In this document: positions 35,650-44,886 of the stretch, one piece after another | How the letters are laid out: the number at the start of each line of letters is the position of its first letter | Numbering within the stretch: position 1 is the stretch's first letter | NCBI RefSeq assembly: GCF_001598415.1 | Contig: NZ_BCYX01000002.1 | Coordinates: forward strand, 248,001-312,000 | Length of the DNA: 64,000 nt | Reading direction: 5' to 3' | DNA from: Sphingomonas mali NBRC 15500 | GTDB taxonomy: Bacteria; Pseudomonadota; Alphaproteobacteria; Sphingomonadales; Sphingomonadaceae | Made by a program: the position numbers and the translations under genes | The notes under the pieces: generated by a model | Databases searched by the model: none | Told to the model about the DNA's origin: nothing | What the model saw: the letters and a program-made list of their open reading frames with translations, nothing else

Positions 35650-36384
35650 TCACACGCGGATCGGAACGGGCGCCCCGCCCCTGCGCGGCCACAGCAGCAG
35701 GATCAGCACGAAGATCGATCCGGTGATCAAGGTCGACAGCGGCAGCCCGATGCCGAGCGACGGGGTCTCGGCGAGCCAGTCACCCATTGCGGTGCCCGCC
35801 GTGCGCGCGACCGCGAGCGCGATCCAGTAGAACCAGAAACGGTTGCCGCTGTCGCGCCGCCACGCGACCAGGGCGACGATCAGCAATGCGCCGAGGCTGA
35901 GCGAGGCGAACCCCTTGCCGATCAGCTTCGAGCAGACATCGCCGATGAAGGTGCCGAACACGCCCGCGCTCAGCATCGCCAGCCAGTACGCCGTGCCGGT
36001 CGCGGGCATGCCCCGCGCCTCGGATTCGGTTTCGCGCTTGGCATCGCTGCGCGAGGAGAGCCAGGCGAACCCGGCGAGCAACGCGGTCAGGATCGCGGCG
36101 AACAGCGGCCAGTAGATGATCTTCTTGAAATAGTCGGCGATGTTGGTCGCGCCGGTGCGGATGATGATGATCACCAGCCAGTAGAAGACTTCGCGCGGAC
36201 CATGGTCGCGCCGCTCGACCACGAATACGCCGGCGGCAAGCAGCGCGAGGAGCGAGGTGCCGAGCAGAATCCCGAACTTGAGCTCGTGTGAGTAGAGATC
36301 GCCCATGTTCGTGCCGAACAGGCTGGCGAAGGTGATTGCCGACCAATAGCGCGCGTTGACCTTCGGAATATGGGCAATCTGCAT
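35650..36384 (-). CDS. COG4705-family integral membrane protein with internal duplication
   Basis: 244 residues, about 8 TM helices. Two homologous halves are visible: YWSAITFASLFGTNMGDLYS ... IIRTGATNIADY and YWLAMLSAGVFGTFIGDVCS ... VARTAGTAMGDWLAE. Each half has the G-T-x2-GD signature of this family. Known members are uncharacterised membrane proteins often found near two-component or metal genes. ATG at 36384 has AAGGAG 6 nt upstream, 33 nt after the kinase stop, so it is likely in the kinase operon. Confidence 0.8.
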   Translation of the reverse strand: MQIAHIPKVNARYWSAITFASLFGTNMGDLYSHELKFGILLGTSLLALLAAGVFVVERRDHGPREVFYWLVIIIIRTGATNIADYFKKIIYWPLFAAILTALLAGFAWLSSRSDAKRETESEARGMPATGTAYWLAMLSAGVFGTFIGDVCSKLIGKGFASLSLGALLIVALVAWRRDSGNRFWFYWIALAVARTAGTAMGDWLAETPSLGIGLPLSTLITGSIFVLILLLWPRRGGAPVPIRV

Positions 36385-36417
36385 GGGAGCTCCTTGAGGG
36401 GGAAAGGCGCGTGCCGA

Positions 36418-37785
36418 TCAGCTCGGTTCGGCGCGGGTGAGGAGAGTGTCGGGCCAGCTGAGCGTGACGCGCAGGCCGCGTTCGGGCGCATCGCCGAGCA
36501 CGATCGTGCCCCCGGTCGCCTCGACCAGGTCGGCGACGATCGACAGGCCAAGCCCATGCCCGGCGCCGGTTTCGTCGAGCCGAACGCCGCGGCGAAGCAC
36601 GCCGTCGCGCTGGTCGGCGGGAATGCCGGGGCCGTCATCGTCGACCGTGAAGCTCAATCGCCCGGCGTCGTGCACGGCATCGACGCGAACGACACGGCGG
36701 GCATGGCGCGCGGCATTGTCGAGCAGATTGCCGAAAATCTCCGCGAAACTGGCGGCGTCGATGCCGATTTCCCAGTCGGCGGGAATATCAGCGTCGAACA
36801 CCAGGCTCATGCCGCGATCGGTGCGTTCGAGCACCGCGAACAGGCCCTCGATCAGCGCCGCCGGCCGCGTCGCGGCCACCCCCTCGCCTACCCGGCTGGC
36901 GGCGGCGCGTGCGCGCGCGAGTTCGGATTCCAGCACCGCGGCGGTGGCGCTCAACGTCTGGTCGATCGCGTCGGCGGCGGCGATGGCACCGGCCGCGCGC
37001 GCCACCCGGCTCTGCGCGGCGAGCGCGGCGAGCGGGGTCTTGAGCGCATGGGCAAGGTCAGCCGCGCGGCGACGCGCGCGCCCGAGATCGTCGCTGCGCG
37101 CATCGGCGAGCGCGTTGATCGCCTGCACCAGGCCGTGGATCTCGCGCGGGTGATCCTCCGATAGGCGTTGCGCGGGATTGCGCTCCATCGCCGCGAGTTC
37201 GCGGCGGACGCGACGCAACGGCCACAAGCCGAGTTCGACCTGGGCCCAGGCCGCCAGCCCCAGCGCAGCGCCGAGCGCGAGCAGGAACATCCCCATTTCT
37301 TGCGCGAACGCGGCGCCCGCGCGATCGATCGGCTCGTCATCCTCTCCGACACGCACGATCACCGGCGTCCCGCCGACCGACACGCGCCGCTCGACGAGGA
37401 TGAGATCCTGTTCATAGGGCCCGGGGATTTCGGTTTCCCGCCAGCCAGTACCGGCCGGTTTGCCCACAGCTTTGCCCTCGGCCAAGAACTTGCCCGCTAG
37501 CGACGCCGATCCGGCGATGCTGGCGGGTGCGCGGATCTCCCAATAGAGCCCGCTCGCGCGGCGCCGGAACCGCGCGTCGAGATCGACCGAATTGACCGTC
37601 GGCCGGCCTGCCGCATCGACCTGCACCGCCGCGGCGACGACATTGCCTTCGCGCACCAAGGCGTCGGCCATGCGTCGTTCGGTATAATGTTCGAACAACA
37701 GGCCCATGGCGTGCCAGGCCGCCCATAGAGCGACGGCGATCGCCAGCGCGGCGAACGCGATCAGGCGCAGACGGAGCGAGCGCAT
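36418..37785 (-). CDS. Two-component sensor histidine kinase, PhoQ/QseC-like
   Basis: 455 residues. TM1 at about 7-27, a periplasmic domain of about 135 residues, TM2 at about 165-185, HAMP-like linker, then the H-box DLAHALKTPLA with phospho-acceptor His246, and an HATPase domain with N-box (FGNLLDNAARHA) and G-boxes (VDDDGPGIP, GHGLGLSIV). 'HALKTPL' is the form seen in PhoQ-type kinases. It starts 2 nt after the response regulator stop, so the pair is one operon divergent from the RND pump. Confidence 0.95.
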   Translation of the reverse strand: MRSLRLRLIAFAALAIAVALWAAWHAMGLLFEHYTERRMADALVREGNVVAAAVQVDAAGRPTVNSVDLDARFRRRASGLYWEIRAPASIAGSASLAGKFLAEGKAVGKPAGTGWRETEIPGPYEQDLILVERRVSVGGTPVIVRVGEDDEPIDRAGAAFAQEMGMFLLALGAALGLAAWAQVELGLWPLRRVRRELAAMERNPAQRLSEDHPREIHGLVQAINALADARSDDLGRARRRAADLAHALKTPLAALAAQSRVARAAGAIAAADAIDQTLSATAAVLESELARARAAASRVGEGVAATRPAALIEGLFAVLERTDRGMSLVFDADIPADWEIGIDAASFAEIFGNLLDNAARHARRVVRVDAVHDAGRLSFTVDDDGPGIPADQRDGVLRRGVRLDETGAGHGLGLSIVADLVEATGGTIVLGDAPERGLRVTLSWPDTLLTRAEPS

Positions 37786-37787
37786 GC

Positions 37788-38453
37788 TCAGCTCGCCCCG
37801 CCGGTCAGGCGATAGCCGAAGCCGCGCCGCGTCTCGATACTGTCGCTGCCGATCTTGCGCCTCAGCCGCATGATCAAGGCCTCGATCGCATTGACGTCGC
37901 CAATCTCCGACGTGCCGTAGAGATGGTCGGCGATTTCCCCCACCGCGATCGTGCGGTCGGCTTGGTGGGCGAGGAAATTGATCAGGCGAAATTCGAGCGG
38001 CGAGACGCGCGTCTCGACATCGCGCACCAGCAGGCGGCGATTGCGCGTATCGACCTTGAGCCGCCCGATTTCGAGCACTGGCGCGGCATGGCCGCCGGCT
38101 CGGCGCAACAGCGCGCGCGCGCGCGTCACCAATTCGCCGAGCTGGAACGGCTTGGCGAGATAATCGTCCGCCCCCGCCTCGATCCCCTCGACCTTCTCGG
38201 TCCAGTCGCCGCGCGCCGACAGGATCAGCACCGGCATGGTCCGCCCCGACGCGCGCCAGCGGCGCAGCACCGTCAGTCCGTCGAGCCCCGGCAAGCCGAG
38301 GTCGAGCACGACGATGGCATAATCCTCGGTATCGCCGGCGAACCAGGCGTCGGGGCCATTGGTGATGCGGTCGACCACCAAACCGGCATCGGCCAGGCCG
38401 TTTTCGACGTCGATCCCGATATCGGGATCGTCCTCGACCACCAGCGCGCGCAT
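37788..38453 (-). CDS. OmpR/PhoB-family response regulator
   Basis: 221 residues. Receiver domain with acidic pocket VVEDDPDIG, phospho-acceptor Asp51 in VVLDLGLPGLDG, conserved Thr/Ser (LILSARG) and Lys (YLAKPFQ). C-terminal OmpR winged helix (VSPLEFRLINFLAHQ, NAIEALIMRLRRKIG, IETRRGFGYRL). AGGAG precedes the ATG by 8 nt. It should be phosphorylated by the kinase encoded just downstream and likely controls the divergent efflux operon. Confidence 0.95.
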   Translation of the reverse strand: MRALVVEDDPDIGIDVENGLADAGLVVDRITNGPDAWFAGDTEDYAIVVLDLGLPGLDGLTVLRRWRASGRTMPVLILSARGDWTEKVEGIEAGADDYLAKPFQLGELVTRARALLRRAGGHAAPVLEIGRLKVDTRNRRLLVRDVETRVSPLEFRLINFLAHQADRTIAVGEIADHLYGTSEIGDVNAIEALIMRLRRKIGSDSIETRRGFGYRLTGGAS

Positions 38454-38515
38454 CAGCGCCGCTCCTCAGGATGATGCCCTTCGATCGTCATCAAGGCCTC
38501 CTATGCGCCCGGTTC

Positions 38516-38533
38516 GCTGACACTCGGCTGACA
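38516..38533. promoter_or_regulatory. Direct repeat, likely response-regulator box
   Basis: GCTGACA at 38516-38522 and again at 38527-38533, spaced 11 bp start to start, in the 137-nt gap between the response regulator and the RND operon. One helical turn between direct repeats is the usual binding arrangement for OmpR-family dimers. Confidence 0.6.
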
Positions 38534-38590
38534 GATTGTATTTTCGCGTTCGTCAGGACCGTGTCAGTAGAGATTTGCTAGGGAGGAGTC

Positions 38591-39934
38591 ATGTTGCAAT
38601 CGCTCGCCCCCCGTTCCGGCCCGGCGCTCGCCCTGCTTCTTCTGGCCGGATGCGCTTCCTATACGCCGCGGCCGCTCGCGACGACGCCGTCGGACAGCGA
38701 CATCGCTGCGCTGAGTCGCGACGCCGCGACGATCGACCGGCCCTATCTCAAGCCGGCCAATGTCGATCTCGCGGCACCGCTCGACGACAATGCCCTTGCG
38801 GTGATCGCGGTGCTCAACAACCCCGATCTCAAGGCGATGCGCACCAAGGCCGGCGTCGCCGACGCCCAGGTGTTCTCCGCGCGCCTGTTGCCCGATCCGA
38901 CCTTCAGCCTGGGCCTGGGCGGTATCCTGTCGGGGCCGGATCCGTTCAGCGAGATCGCCAGCGGGCTGGGCCTGGACCTCAATGCCCTGCGTACCGGCAA
39001 GGTTCGCCGTCAGGCGGCCGAGGCGCAAGCCAAGCAGGTGCGGCTCGATCTCGCCTGGGCCGAATGGCAGACCGCGGGGCAAGCGCGGCTGCAGGCGGTG
39101 CGCATCCGCCGACTCCAGGGCGCGATCGATCTGCTCCGGATCGACGATGCCGAAGCTCAATCATTGCTCGCGCGCAATCTGCGCGCGGCGGCGCGCGGCG
39201 ATGTCGCCTCGACCAGCGTCGAGGCGGTGCGGACTGACGCGGTCGCCACCGCCGACAAATTGCGCACCGCCGAGCACGATCTCGACGCCGCGCGGCTCGA
39301 GCTGGTCAAGTTGCTCGGCCTGCCGCCCGAAACCCAGTTGCGGCTAGCCCCCAGCGTCGACGACGCCCCCGCGCTCGATCCCGCCAGGCTGACGCAGATC
39401 GCGCTCAACAATCGCCTCGATCTGCAGGCGTTGCGCGCCGGCTATGACGCACAGGAAGCCGCGGTGCACAAGGCGATCCTCGATCAATTCCCCAGCCTCG
39501 CGCTCAACCTCAATTTCACTCGCGACACCGGCGGCAACAACATCCTGGGGCCGACGGTCGACTTCACCTTGCCGGTATGGAACCGCAATCGTGGCGGGAT
39601 CGCGGTCGAGCGCGCGACGCGCGAGCAGCTCAAGGCCGAATATGATGCCCGCCTGTTCCAGACCCGCGCCGACATCGCCGCCGCGGCGAGCGCGGTGAGC
39701 TTGGCGCGGCGCCAGCGCGACGCGGTGCGAGCACAGCTGCCCGAGCTCGACCGGCTCGCGCGCGTCAGTCGCGCCGCCGCCGCGCGTGGTGATGTGTCGC
39801 GCGCCACCGCCGAAACCGCCGAGGGCGCGTTGCGCGACAAAAGGGTCGAGCTGGCGACCGCGGACCAGACGATCGACGAAGCGATGATTGCGCTCGAATT
39901 GCTGACGGGCGTGCCCAGGGAGGATTGGAAATGA
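38591..39934 (+). CDS. TolC-like outer-membrane efflux lipoprotein (NodT/CusC type)
   Basis: 447 residues. Lipoprotein signal with lipobox LLLLAGCAS. Two OEP repeats of long amphipathic helices are visible (e.g. ALRTGKVRRQAAEAQAKQVR and LARVSRAAAARGDVSRATAE). It forms the outer-membrane exit duct of the pump encoded by the next two genes. GGGAGGAG precedes the ATG by 3-4 nt. Its stop overlaps the adaptor start as ATGA. Confidence 0.93.
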   Translation: MLQSLAPRSGPALALLLLAGCASYTPRPLATTPSDSDIAALSRDAATIDRPYLKPANVDLAAPLDDNALAVIAVLNNPDLKAMRTKAGVADAQVFSARLLPDPTFSLGLGGILSGPDPFSEIASGLGLDLNALRTGKVRRQAAEAQAKQVRLDLAWAEWQTAGQARLQAVRIRRLQGAIDLLRIDDAEAQSLLARNLRAAARGDVASTSVEAVRTDAVATADKLRTAEHDLDAARLELVKLLGLPPETQLRLAPSVDDAPALDPARLTQIALNNRLDLQALRAGYDAQEAAVHKAILDQFPSLALNLNFTRDTGGNNILGPTVDFTLPVWNRNRGGIAVERATREQLKAEYDARLFQTRADIAAAASAVSLARRQRDAVRAQLPELDRLARVSRAAAARGDVSRATAETAEGALRDKRVELATADQTIDEAMIALELLTGVPREDWK

Positions 39935-40956
39935 AGGCCGGACTGGCATTGACCCTGGCGATCCTGCTCGCCGCCTGCGGTGCGGGCGAGGATGCCGCCG
40001 ATGGCGAGGCCAAGCCCGTCGCTTTGGTCGCGCTCGCGCCCGCGCAACAGGGCACGGTCGACGAGACGCTGACCGTCTATGGCGCGGTCGAAGCCGGCGC
40101 GATGGGCAAGCATGTGCTGGCGGCCCCGGCCGAAGCGACCGTCGTCGCGATCGAAGCGCCGGTCGGCACCAAGGTTGGTGCTGGGCAAGTGATCGTCCGC
40201 CTCGCCCCCAGTCCGACCAGCAAGCTCGACTACGCCAAGGCGGCGACCGACGCTGCGACGGCGCAAGCCGCTTACGCCCGCGCGCAACGCCTCCGCGCCG
40301 ATGGTTTGGTCAGCGACGCCGATGTCGAGACCGCCCGCGCCGCGGCACAGAGCGCGAGCACGACCCGCGCCAGCCTGGGTGCCCGCAATGGCGCGCTGAC
40401 CTTGCGCGCGCCGACCGCCGGTTTCGTCGAGAGCGTTGCTTCTGCCCCCGGCGATCTCGTCGCGGCCGGCACCGCGGTCGCCTCGATCGCCGGCTCGGGC
40501 AATCTGCGCGCGCGCTTCGGCCTCGACCCGTCACAGGCGTCACGGATCAGGCCCGGTATGGTGATCCGCGTGACTCCGCCGAGCGGCGTGCCATTCTCCG
40601 CACCGGTGCTGTCTGTCGATCCGGTGGTCGACCCGACCACACGGCTCGCCTCGCTGTTCATCAACGTGCCGCCGGGCTCCGGAATCGGCACCAATTCCGC
40701 GCTCAACGGCCAGCTCGATCTGGGCAGCAATGGCGGCGGCGCGGCGCTGACCATTCCCTATGGCGCGCTGCTCGACGATGCCGGCCAGCCTTTTGTCTTC
40801 GTCGTCAGCAAGGGCGTCGCGCATCGCCGCGATGTCGAGACCGGCCCGGTCAGCGGCGACCGCGTGGTCATCGTCAATGGCGTGAAGCCCGGCGATCAGG
40901 TCGTGACCGAGGGCGGCACCGCGCTGGAAGACGGCATGCAGGTGCGGACCAAATGA
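39931..40956 (+). CDS. RND efflux periplasmic adaptor (membrane fusion) lipoprotein
   Basis: 341 residues. Lipobox LLAACGAGE anchors it to the inner membrane. Lipoyl halves (VLAAPAEATVVAIEAPVG and LRAPTAGFVESVASAPGDLV) flank a short helical hairpin; the beta-barrel (GMVIRVTPPSG) and membrane-proximal domain (VSKGVAHRRDVETGPVSGDR) follow. ATG at 39931 is chosen for AGGGAGG upstream. It bridges the permease and outer-membrane channel. Confidence 0.93.
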   Translation: MKAGLALTLAILLAACGAGEDAADGEAKPVALVALAPAQQGTVDETLTVYGAVEAGAMGKHVLAAPAEATVVAIEAPVGTKVGAGQVIVRLAPSPTSKLDYAKAATDAATAQAAYARAQRLRADGLVSDADVETARAAAQSASTTRASLGARNGALTLRAPTAGFVESVASAPGDLVAAGTAVASIAGSGNLRARFGLDPSQASRIRPGMVIRVTPPSGVPFSAPVLSVDPVVDPTTRLASLFINVPPGSGIGTNSALNGQLDLGSNGGGAALTIPYGALLDDAGQPFVFVVSKGVAHRRDVETGPVSGDRVVIVNGVKPGDQVVTEGGTALEDGMQVRTK

Positions 40957-43900
40957 GCGCCGCACTCTCGCGCCACGCGCGGTCGATCTGGCTCGCGGTC
41001 GCGCTGCTGACTCTCGGTGGCCTGCTCGCCGCGACCAAGCTGCCGGTCAGCCTGTTCCCGCATATCGATTATCCGCGCGTCGTCGTCGCGGTCGATGCCG
41101 GCGATCGCGACGCTGCGCAGATGGCGGCGGAGATTACCCGCCCGATCGAGGTCGCGTTGCGCGCCGTCCCCGGCGTGACGCGCATCCGCTCGACCACCAG
41201 CCGGGGATCGGCCGAAGTCGCGCTCAATTTCGACTGGGGCGACGACATGGCCCAGGCTACGCTCGCGACGCAGGGTGCGATCGCGACGATCCTGCCCGAT
41301 CTGCCCGCGGGTACGCGGTTCGAGGTCCGCCGTTCGGACCCGACGATTTTCCCGGTGCTCGGTATCGCGTTGACCTCGGACAATCTCGACCAGCAGGCGC
41401 TGCGTCAGATCGCCGAACTCAAGGTGCTGCCAGCGCTGTCGACCGTCCCCGGAGTCGCCGGCGTCGATGTGCTCGGCGGATCCCCGCGCGAATTCGCGGT
41501 CGATGTGGATCCCGGCCGCCTCCAGGCGCTCGGCCTGACCTTGCCCGATGTCGCCACCGCAATCGGCAAGGCCAATAGCGTGCGCGGCGTCGGCAAGATG
41601 GAGGACCGCCACCGGCTCTACCTCGTGCTGGTCGAGAACCGCGTCGCCTCGGCCGCCGATATCGCCGCGATCCCGGTCAAGTCGGGCCAGACCAGCGGTG
41701 CCGGCCTCGTCACGCTCGGCCAGGTCGCGCACATCCATCCCGCCGCGGCGCCCGATTTCACCAAGGTCACCTCGAACGGCCGCAACGCCGTGTTGGTCAA
41801 TGTCCGCCAGGCGCTGACTGGCGACACCGTCACGATCGTCAAGGCGGTCGACGCGCGACTGAAACAGGCCGGCCTGCCGCCCAGCGTCAAGGCGACTCCC
41901 TTCTACGACCAGTCCGAACTCGTCACCGGCGCCGCCGATGCGGTGCGCGACGCGATCATCCTGGGCGCGATCCTCGCCGGCCTCGTCTTGTTCCTGTTCC
42001 TGCGCTCGGGTCGGTTGATGCTGATCACCGGACTGATGCTGCCCGCCGTGCTCGCCGCAACCTGCCTCGCCTTGTTCGCGCTCCACATGAGCTTCAACAT
42101 GATGACCCTGGGCGGCATGGCTGCCGCGGTCGGGCTCGTCGTCGACGACGCGGTGGTGATGCTCGAACATGTCATGCGCCGGATGCAGGAAGGCCGCGCG
42201 ACGACGCCGCCGACGCTGCTCGAGGCCGCCGCCGAAATGGGCCGTCCGCTGGTCGGGTCGACCATGGCGACGATCATCGTGTTCCTACCATTGGCCTTCG
42301 TCAGTGGAGTTACCGGCGGCTTCTTCCAGGCGCTCGCGGTGACGATGGTCGCAGCGCTCGCCGTGTCGCTGCTCTACGCCCGCTACGTCATCCCGCTGAT
42401 CGCCGCGCACTGGCTGCGCGACAAGGACGCCGAGGCAGCCGAGCGTGCCGACGGGTTCATGGCGCGGCTGAGCAAATGGTACGCTGCTGCCGGCGACGGC
42501 GCCTTCAAGCGCCCGGCGCTGTTCGCCGGGATCGTCGCCGCCGCGCTCGTCGTGCTTGGCGTCCTGGCCTGGAGCCATGTCCCGTCGGGCTTCATGCCGG
42601 CGATGGACGAAGGCGGCTTCGTGCTCGACTACAAGGCGCAATCGGGCGCCAGCCTGGAGGATACCGACCGTCTGCTCCGCCAGGTCGAGGACATCATCCG
42701 CGCCACCCCCGAAGTCGCCAGCTATTCGCGCCGCACCGGCCTCCAGCTCGGCGGCGGCCTGACCGAGGCCGACGAAGGCGATTACTTCATCCGATTGAAG
42801 GGCGGATCGCGCCGGCCGATCGAAGACGTGATGGCCGATATCCGCCAGCAGGTCGCGGCCAAGGTGCCGGGGCTCGAGGTCGAACTGATCCAGTTGATGG
42901 AGGACCTGATCGGCGACCTCACCGCGGTGCCCGAGCCGATCGAGGTCAAATTGTTCGGCGACGATCCCAAGCAGCTCGCCGATGCCGCCGCCAAGGTCGG
43001 CGGGGCGATCGGCAAGATCGACGGCGTGGTCGAAGTGGTCGACGGCCTGCGCGTCGCCGGCGATGCCGTCAGCGTGCGCGTCGATCCCGGCGCCGCCGCG
43101 CAACAAGGCCTCGACCCTGATGCGGTGGCGAGCCAGGTCGAGGCTTTGGTCGGCGGGTCGGCCGCGACCAATGTCCGCGCCGGGGAGCAACTGGTCGGCG
43201 TCCGCGTCCGCGCGCCCGAGGAATTGCGCCGCCGCACCGACCAGATCGCCGCGCTGGTGCTGACCGCGCCCGACGGCCATGCCGTCCGGCTGGGCGCGAT
43301 CGCGAAAGTCTCGATCGACCCCGGCCAGCAGCAATTGACCCGAGAGGATCTCGCGCCGTTCATCGCCGTGACCGCGCGGCTCGAAGGACGCGACCTCGGC
43401 TCCGGCATGCGCGACGTGAAGGCGACCGTCGACGGCCTCCACCTGCCCGCCTCGGTCCGCGTCGATTATGGCGGCCTCTATGCCGAACAGCAGAAGAGCT
43501 TCGCCGACCTCAGCCTGGTCTTCGCAGCCGCCGTCCTGCTCACCGCCTTGCTGCTGACCTTGTTGTTCGAGCGCCTCGCCTGGACCGGCGCGGCGCTGGC
43601 GACGGTCCTGCTGTCCGCCGCCGCGGTGCTCGCCGGATTGTGGGCGACCGGGATCGAGCTCAACATCTCGGCGCTGATGGGCCTGACCATGGTGGTCGGG
43701 ATGGTCACCGAACTCGTCATCTTCTTCCTGGCGGAAATCGATCGCGACGCCGCGCTGACGCTGGAGGCGTTGCGCGAGGCCGGGGCCAAAAGGCTGCGGC
43801 CGATCCTGATGTCAGCGCTCATCGCCGTGCTGACCCTGGCGCCACTGGCGATGGGCGTGAGCCGCGGCGCGGGGCTGCAACAGCCGCTGGCGACGGCGAT

Positions 43901-44003
43901 CATCTTCGGGCTGGTCGCCGCCGTGCCGCTGGTGCTGCTGTTCCTGCCGGCCGCCTTGTGGTCGATCGCGAACGTGCGGCGGCGGGATGTCCGGGCGGCG
44001 TGA
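40953..44003 (+). CDS. RND efflux inner-membrane permease
   Basis: 1016 residues in the RND topology: TM1, large periplasmic loop, TM2-6, TM7, second loop, TM8-12. The TM4 proton relay reads GLVVDDAVVMLEHV with the Asp-Asp pair of drug-type (HAE) pumps, although overall brevity and KLPVSLFPHIDYPRV resemble the shorter CzcA-like branch. FRPILMSALIAV-like motif KRLRPILMSALIAVLTLAPL is conserved. Start overlaps the adaptor stop as ATGA. Substrate unknown: drug, solvent or metal. Confidence 0.93.
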   Translation: MSAALSRHARSIWLAVALLTLGGLLAATKLPVSLFPHIDYPRVVVAVDAGDRDAAQMAAEITRPIEVALRAVPGVTRIRSTTSRGSAEVALNFDWGDDMAQATLATQGAIATILPDLPAGTRFEVRRSDPTIFPVLGIALTSDNLDQQALRQIAELKVLPALSTVPGVAGVDVLGGSPREFAVDVDPGRLQALGLTLPDVATAIGKANSVRGVGKMEDRHRLYLVLVENRVASAADIAAIPVKSGQTSGAGLVTLGQVAHIHPAAAPDFTKVTSNGRNAVLVNVRQALTGDTVTIVKAVDARLKQAGLPPSVKATPFYDQSELVTGAADAVRDAIILGAILAGLVLFLFLRSGRLMLITGLMLPAVLAATCLALFALHMSFNMMTLGGMAAAVGLVVDDAVVMLEHVMRRMQEGRATTPPTLLEAAAEMGRPLVGSTMATIIVFLPLAFVSGVTGGFFQALAVTMVAALAVSLLYARYVIPLIAAHWLRDKDAEAAERADGFMARLSKWYAAAGDGAFKRPALFAGIVAAALVVLGVLAWSHVPSGFMPAMDEGGFVLDYKAQSGASLEDTDRLLRQVEDIIRATPEVASYSRRTGLQLGGGLTEADEGDYFIRLKGGSRRPIEDVMADIRQQVAAKVPGLEVELIQLMEDLIGDLTAVPEPIEVKLFGDDPKQLADAAAKVGGAIGKIDGVVEVVDGLRVAGDAVSVRVDPGAAAQQGLDPDAVASQVEALVGGSAATNVRAGEQLVGVRVRAPEELRRRTDQIAALVLTAPDGHAVRLGAIAKVSIDPGQQQLTREDLAPFIAVTARLEGRDLGSGMRDVKATVDGLHLPASVRVDYGGLYAEQQKSFADLSLVFAAAVLLTALLLTLLFERLAWTGAALATVLLSAAAVLAGLWATGIELNISALMGLTMVVGMVTELVIFFLAEIDRDAALTLEALREAGAKRLRPILMSALIAVLTLAPLAMGVSRGAGLQQPLATAIIFGLVAAVPLVLLFLPAALWSIANVRRRDVRAA

Positions 44004-44024
44004 TCGATAGCGGTGCCCTCACCT

Positions 44025-44114
44025 CGTCATGCCGGGCTTGTCCCGGCATCCAACGTTCCGCAACGGCTGGAGTCCGTTTGGGAGGCTTGGACCCCAGACC
44101 AAGTCCAGAGTGAC
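44025..44114. repeat. Paired intergenic palindromes (copy 3)
   Basis: Hairpin 44025-44052 (GCCGGG/CCCGGC arms) and partner 44087-44114 (GACCCCAGACC...; degraded arms), in the 226-nt gap after the permease. The remaining part of the gap (44115-44229) shows no gene. Confidence 0.6.
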
Positions 44115-44229
44115 CGGGGAAGTTGGGAGCGATCTAGGCGGTGAAGCCATAAACGCCCGCATAAGTACAAGGGCTGAGCGGCTGAAAATGAGTGGAAAGC
44201 GGTAGGACCGCTCCTACGGTGCAGCCTTC

Positions 44230-44670
44230 CTAAACCGCCACTGGGTTCGCCCCATCGCGTCGCACGGCTTGATGGAATGTAAGGCCATAGCCGTCCGGGT
44301 CGGTCATCGAAAAACCGAGCATTCCGTACCTGGTTATCTCGGGCGGGTCTGCCTTTACGCCCCGAGCCGTGAACTCTTCGTGCAAGGCGCGCGCATCGTC
44401 ACAATCGAAATAAAGGCGCGTGTGCCGGGTTCCTTGCCACCGCGGCTCATGCCGATCGGGCGGCCGCTCATTGGAGTCATATGCCGTATTGAGCATAATT
44501 TCCGCCCGACCCCGGCCAAGTCGTACGAAATGCGAAAAACGGCCTTCGTTCGTGTCCACCTCTGGGGAAGCGAAGAGCACTGTGAAGCCAAGTTGATCGC
44601 GGTAAAATGAAACCGACGAGATCATGTCGAAGACCTCGAAATAAGGCGCAACACCATTCAGCTCGGGCAT
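44230..44670 (-). CDS. VOC-superfamily (glyoxalase/bleomycin-resistance) protein
   Basis: 146 residues with the two beta-alpha-beta3 halves of the vicinal oxygen chelate fold: PYFEVFDMISSVSFYRDQLG at the start, FVRLGRGRAEIML, then RLYFDCDDARALHEEFTARG and GFSMTDPDGYGLTFHQ. Small single-domain members act as antibiotic-binding proteins or metal-dependent lyases/isomerases; the substrate cannot be told. It stands alone on the minus strand and no partner gene is evident. Confidence 0.85.
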   Translation of the reverse strand: MPELNGVAPYFEVFDMISSVSFYRDQLGFTVLFASPEVDTNEGRFSHFVRLGRGRAEIMLNTAYDSNERPPDRHEPRWQGTRHTRLYFDCDDARALHEEFTARGVKADPPEITRYGMLGFSMTDPDGYGLTFHQAVRRDGANPVAV

Positions 44671-44886
44671 CGTCCCAATCTCCAGCCTGCTCCTTACAAG
44701 CAGCTCTGTCGGTTATGATAGTCGAGCCTAAGCGTCGGCAGCTCGAACGGCAAGGATTGGGTCGGGAGCCGCCATGCGAGCCGCTTTGGATGGTTCGTCA
44801 GCAAGGCGCCCTATATCCGGTCGTTCAATGTGGGCAGCGGAAGTCCCACAAGCGGATGTTCCCGCTGTCGTTCGCCGGACCGTAGC

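Noticed and set aside
36418..38453. Quorum or nutrient role for the two-component system
   Set aside because: Only the divergent RND pump and COG4705 gene are linked; no evidence for another signal.
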